NCBI GenBank assembly: GCA_023055355.1 | Contig: JALJCS010000020.1 | Coordinates: 9,469,001 to 9,533,000 of the forward strand | Direction of reading: 5' to 3' | DNA length: 64,000 nt | Origin: Agelaius tricolor | Lineage: Eukaryota; Chordata; Aves; Passeriformes; Icteridae | Translations under genes and position numbers: made by a program | In this document: positions 60,677 through 64,000 of the stretch, piece by piece | Layout of the letters: every line of letters begins with the position of its first letter | Numbering within the stretch: the first letter of the stretch is position 1 | Notes under the pieces: model-generated | Database searches by the model: none | Seen by the model: only the letters and a program-made list of their open reading frames with translations | Told to the model about the DNA's origin: nothing

Positions 60677-62828
60677 TGGTGGGAGAGTGCAGGATCAGGG
60701 GACTTTAAAGGACCCAACACCCCCAGGTTTTGCTGCCTTTTGGTTTGGTGTTTTGTCCGTCAGAGGTGTCCCCTCCTGCCACTTCAGGCTGAAGAGGCAA
60801 CAGCACTTGAAAAGCAGTAAAAATAAAGAAAAACTAAGGAAAATCAGCTGCTTTTTATATCCTGAGAAATAGGAAGGGAAAGAGGGATTATTTTGGTTCC
60901 TTGAAGCTGGCAATCGAGGCAATGCCCCGTTTTCTCCTGGGGGCTCTGCAGGAGCACTGGGGTCCTCCAGCTCTGCTGACCTGGCTGTGCTGCTCTGCCC
61001 AGAGCCCAGCAGATAAGGCAGGCAGACAGGGACAGAGGGCACAGACAGGATTCTAGGGGCAGGTACATCTGCTGATCCCTCTTAGTGCTTTCATGGACTT
61101 TTTTGCTCTTTCCTGTAATTTTGGAATCAGTCATTCTGCTATCAGCTTGCTCTAGAGATGGATGAGTAACACCAGTGAGATAAAAGAGTCAAGCCTCCCT
61201 TTCCTGTGATTTGGCTGCTTTTTGTTAACAGTGCTGAGTGCCATTATTTCCCACAAGAGACATCTGGAAAATCATCAATGTGTGGTGGAGAAAGTGGCTC
61301 TTCTCTGCTCCGTGCTCCCCTTTGATCCAACATGGAGCACAATTCACTGCCTCTTGAGATCAATAGCTGCCATCCCAGGATATTTTTCACTCTCCTGTGC
61401 TGTGGCTGATTTGAACCACTTTAAGAAAATATGAATGTTAGCTGCTTTTTGTCTTAGATGGTGTTTATTTATGAATTTGTGACAGCAAGGCTGATGCCAG
61501 GAGGAGAATGGCATGGAGCAGCTGGATATCACGAGCACAAACATTTGAGCTGTTCCTCTGAGCTGGGTTGGCTTCACCTTTGTAACAGCACACGACTGGG
61601 GATTTGCAGAAGTCTGGGTGGGCTCTGCAGCCTCCCAGCAATCAAAGCACAGATCTCCAGAGCCAGCAGCATCAGCTGCTGTGGTTTGAGCTGAAGCTGC
61701 CTACCTGGAGCAGGGTTCAGGGCTCTTTGGATCCAAAAGGGGGGAGCAGAGCAGGAAGGGTTGTGTGTGTGCTGGAGTTCAGCAGGAGCACTAAGTTGTG
61801 CTCTGGTTTTTCTAACCAAGAGAGGCCACCCTGTGATTTGTGGGCTGTGTGCAGCCCTCTGGTGCTGTGGCTCCTGAGCCAGGGGTTTGTGGTGGTCAGG
61901 CAGTGGTGGCTGAGGCTGCCCCTGGGTTGGCGTGGGCACCAGTCAGGGCTGGCACCACACCCAGCCTGGTGTCCTGCATCCCTGAGACCCCAGTCCCTGT
62001 GGCACCCACTCCCAGAGCCTTCCCCACCCCTGCTTAATGATTCCTCAGTGAGGAGACACCTGGGTGGGTGTGTGAGGATCTTCCTGGAGAAAGCAACTCT
62101 CAGATACATGGGAAATGCTGACCTGTGCATTCACTGCACAGACTCAGGGGGGTTTGCCTGCTGGGTACCTCTGCTCCCCAGCACTAAATCCTGTAGTGCT
62201 CGACCTGAAAGGTCCTGCTAATATGGGCAGGATCAAGCACAGGCCTACAAAGAGCAAGGGAGGTCATTATTTTCACAGGAACTGCAAGTTGGACCCTAAA
62301 TCTTCAGAAGAGAGCAGTGCCTAGAAACCAGCTGTCTCATATATCTGCTGTGCTGAACTGGTAGCAGGGAGGGGAGAATAAAAATGTGTTTTGCAGTATA
62401 ATATTGCTTTGTGCCTCTAAAAAAGGCTTCTAATTTTATGTTTTAAAGGCAAACATTGCAGCTAATTGAAGAGCAGAGAAGGAAAAATGGATCTCCTTTT
62501 CTAAGTGCCAATAAGACTGGGTTCTGGGCCAGTGGTTCTGTGAGAGGTCTCCATTTACTACCTGTCCTAAACCTCAGGTATTTTAGAAGGAAAATGCCTG
62601 CCATATATTAAAGAGAAAAGTCATTAAATGGATGTCAAAAAAAAAAAAAAAAGAAGTAGGACAGAGAAAACCCATATGAGTGAATTTATGGCTTGCTTAG
62701 GAAGCACAAGGTAGCACTGAGAAAACATGAATGGGAACAGGGGGGCATCCATGCAGGGGAAAAGGCTTGGACCACTTGCTGCCTTCCCAGTGCTGACCTC
62801 AGCAGAGCTCCACCAGCATGGCAGTGTC

Positions 62829-62907
62829 ACTGTCCCAAACCTCCTCCTGCCTTTTCCCTCAGCCCCCTCACTTGAAGAGCAAAACCTTCCTCCTCCTCCT
62901 CCTCCTC
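62829..62907. repeat. Inverted repeat, left arm
   Basis: This 79 bp arm, from ACTGTCCCAAACCTCC to a (CCT)6 tract, is the exact reverse complement of 63,919-64,000 apart from one CCT triplet. The two arms are about 1.0 kb apart, and homology stops abruptly at the triplet tract on the inner side. Confidence 0.97.
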
Positions 62908-63918
62908 GTTGTGTTCCCTGGGAGTTGGATTAGGCCCCATGCCCAGAAAGTCTCTGGGATTTTATTGCTCTGTTGAATGCACCCATTTGCCTCTGGAGGA
63001 AACTGCTCAAGCAGCCCTGAGCCAGCAGGAAAGTCAGGGCTTTGTGGGCATCCAGGCAGGAGCCAAACTAAACCAGCAGGAGGCAAAGGGAAATGCTCCT
63101 GGGGACAGTGGATTAGGAGCAGGGGCTTGGCTTTGGGCAGGAGGATGCAGGAAGAGAGAAATGTGGAATTTCAGCCATCAGCTGGGTGGGAGCAGTGTCC
63201 AGTGTGGTGTCAGAGCAGCACCGAGGTGAGGACACCCCTGTGGGCAGGTCAGGTCTGTCCTTGGGAAGGGCTGGCCTCTTCCCCAGCTTCCTGTGGTGCC
63301 AGAGGTGTGGGCAGAGCTCAGAGCCTGAGGGTTCCCTCTAAATCAGGGAGTGGGACTGAGCTGGGCAGGAGACAGCAGAGGCACAGAGCTGTCACTGAGC
63401 TGTCCCTGCTGTCAGCTCCTCTTGAAGGTCAGGCTTTCCTTTTGGACATCCAGCTGGAATGAAAGATCTGAAAATCCCATCCTAGAGGGCATCTGTCCTG
63501 CCTAACCCATTTCCTTCTTGCCCTCAAGCTCAGCCATGAGGTGCTGTGGCCCTGCCATGGGATCAGCCCCAGGGCAGGGCCATGGCAGGGGCTGATGGTG
63601 ATAAGCTGATGGTGATAAGCTGATGGTGATAAGCTGATGATAAGCCCAGCTCTGCTCACATCAGGAACCCCAGAACTGGTGTCCCAGCAGATGCTCTGTG
63701 CTGCTGCTGCTCCTCAGGCCCAGCCCCTCTATCCCACCAGCTCCAGGTGTTCTGAAGGGAGGAAAGCAGCGAGCACCAGGTGGAGCAGTGACTCCCATCC
63801 CACGCCGTGAGCAGCAGCCCTTGAATGGAGCCTGGTTTGTTGTTTTTCTCCTCAGCTTTGAGCCTGGTTTGATGGCCCAGCTCAGCTCTAGGGCAGCCCC
63901 TGTGGACAGGAGTGGGCT
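62908..63918. other. Spacer of the inverted repeat
   Basis: No gene recognised. Frames of up to 161 codons lack domains. The spacer holds the 14 bp tandem repeat at 63.59 kb and a small hairpin at about 63,550-63,596. Confidence 0.5.
63591..63643. repeat. 14 bp tandem repeat, 3.8 copies
   Basis: GCTGATGGTGATAA at 63,591, 63,605 and 63,619 is exact. A fourth, shortened copy follows at 63,633-63,643. Confidence 0.96.
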
Positions 63919-64000
63919 GAGGAGGAGGAGGAGGAGGAGGAAGGTTTTGCTCTTCAAGTGAGGGGGCTGAGGGAAAAGGCAGGAGGAGGTTTGGGACAGT
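63919..64000. repeat. Inverted repeat, right arm (cut by window edge)
   Basis: Matches the left arm in reverse complement, with seven instead of six GAG/CCT triplets at its inner edge. Similarity still holds at base 64,000, so the full arm length is unknown. Confidence 0.97.

Larger units (their letters stand above)
59981..62828. other. Transition to CpG-poor DNA, no gene recognised
   Basis: No exon or transposon recognised. Contains two microsatellites and a few AT-rich patches, for example around 61,410-61,480 and 62,380-62,460, with an A run at 62,638-62,652. Confidence 0.5.

Noticed and set aside
63550..63596. Two interleaved inverted words (CCCTGCCATGG/CCATGGCAGGG and ATCAGCCCC/GGGGCTGAT)
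   Set aside because: Short, and likely incidental to GC-rich slippage next to the 14 bp repeat. No RNA gene is supported.

Overview
The window is nuclear DNA from a vertebrate, most likely a bird and probably a songbird. Three things support this. There are several 3' ends of CR1 LINEs, the dominant avian retrotransposon family. There is a nuclear copy of mitochondrial DNA (NUMT) covering tRNA-Ile, tRNA-Gln, tRNA-Met and the ND2 start, and it reads like bird mtDNA. Three blocks look like LTRs of a passerine type. No protein-coding gene can be supported anywhere. Every long open frame lies in a tandem repeat array or in GC-rich DNA that happens to lack stops. I saw no homeodomain, T-box, forkhead, bHLH or other conserved protein signature, and no retrotransposon polymerase.

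Layout. Positions 1-6,890 are CpG-rich DNA alternating with AT-rich islands that carry homeodomain-type core motifs; this looks like an unmethylated developmental-gene neighbourhood. One block (about 1,740-1,990) has a perfect splice donor on the minus strand and could be the 5' end of an unidentified transcript. A GC-rich minisatellite (6,891-7,092) meets the NUMT (7,092-7,339), and a remnant of the same minisatellite resumes on the other side. From 7.4 to 54.7 kb the DNA is CpG-poor and intergenic or intronic in character. It holds degraded CR1 copies, LTR-like pieces, two paralogous sequence pairs that suggest a tandem segmental duplication, a 3 x 46 bp repeat, and four large minisatellites: a 40 bp palindrome-bearing array at 13.6 kb, a 37-39 bp array at 41.3 kb, a 40 bp polypurine array at 46.6 kb and an 11 bp array at 51.8 kb. 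A CNE-like block sits at 48.1-48.5 kb. From 54.7 to 60.3 kb CpG-rich DNA with AT-rich islands returns. The last 4 kb is CpG-poor again and ends in an inverted repeat whose right arm is cut by the window edge.

The arrangement, two CpG-rich, motif-dense zones about 47 kb apart with a quiet interval between, fits a regulatory domain of one or two developmental regulators, or an intron of one. Which locus it is cannot be told from the sequence alone. The best material for a second look is the NUMT/minisatellite junction with its 41 bp step duplication, the palindrome array, the polypurine array, the terminal inverted repeat, and the possible unannotated transcript start at 1.92 kb.
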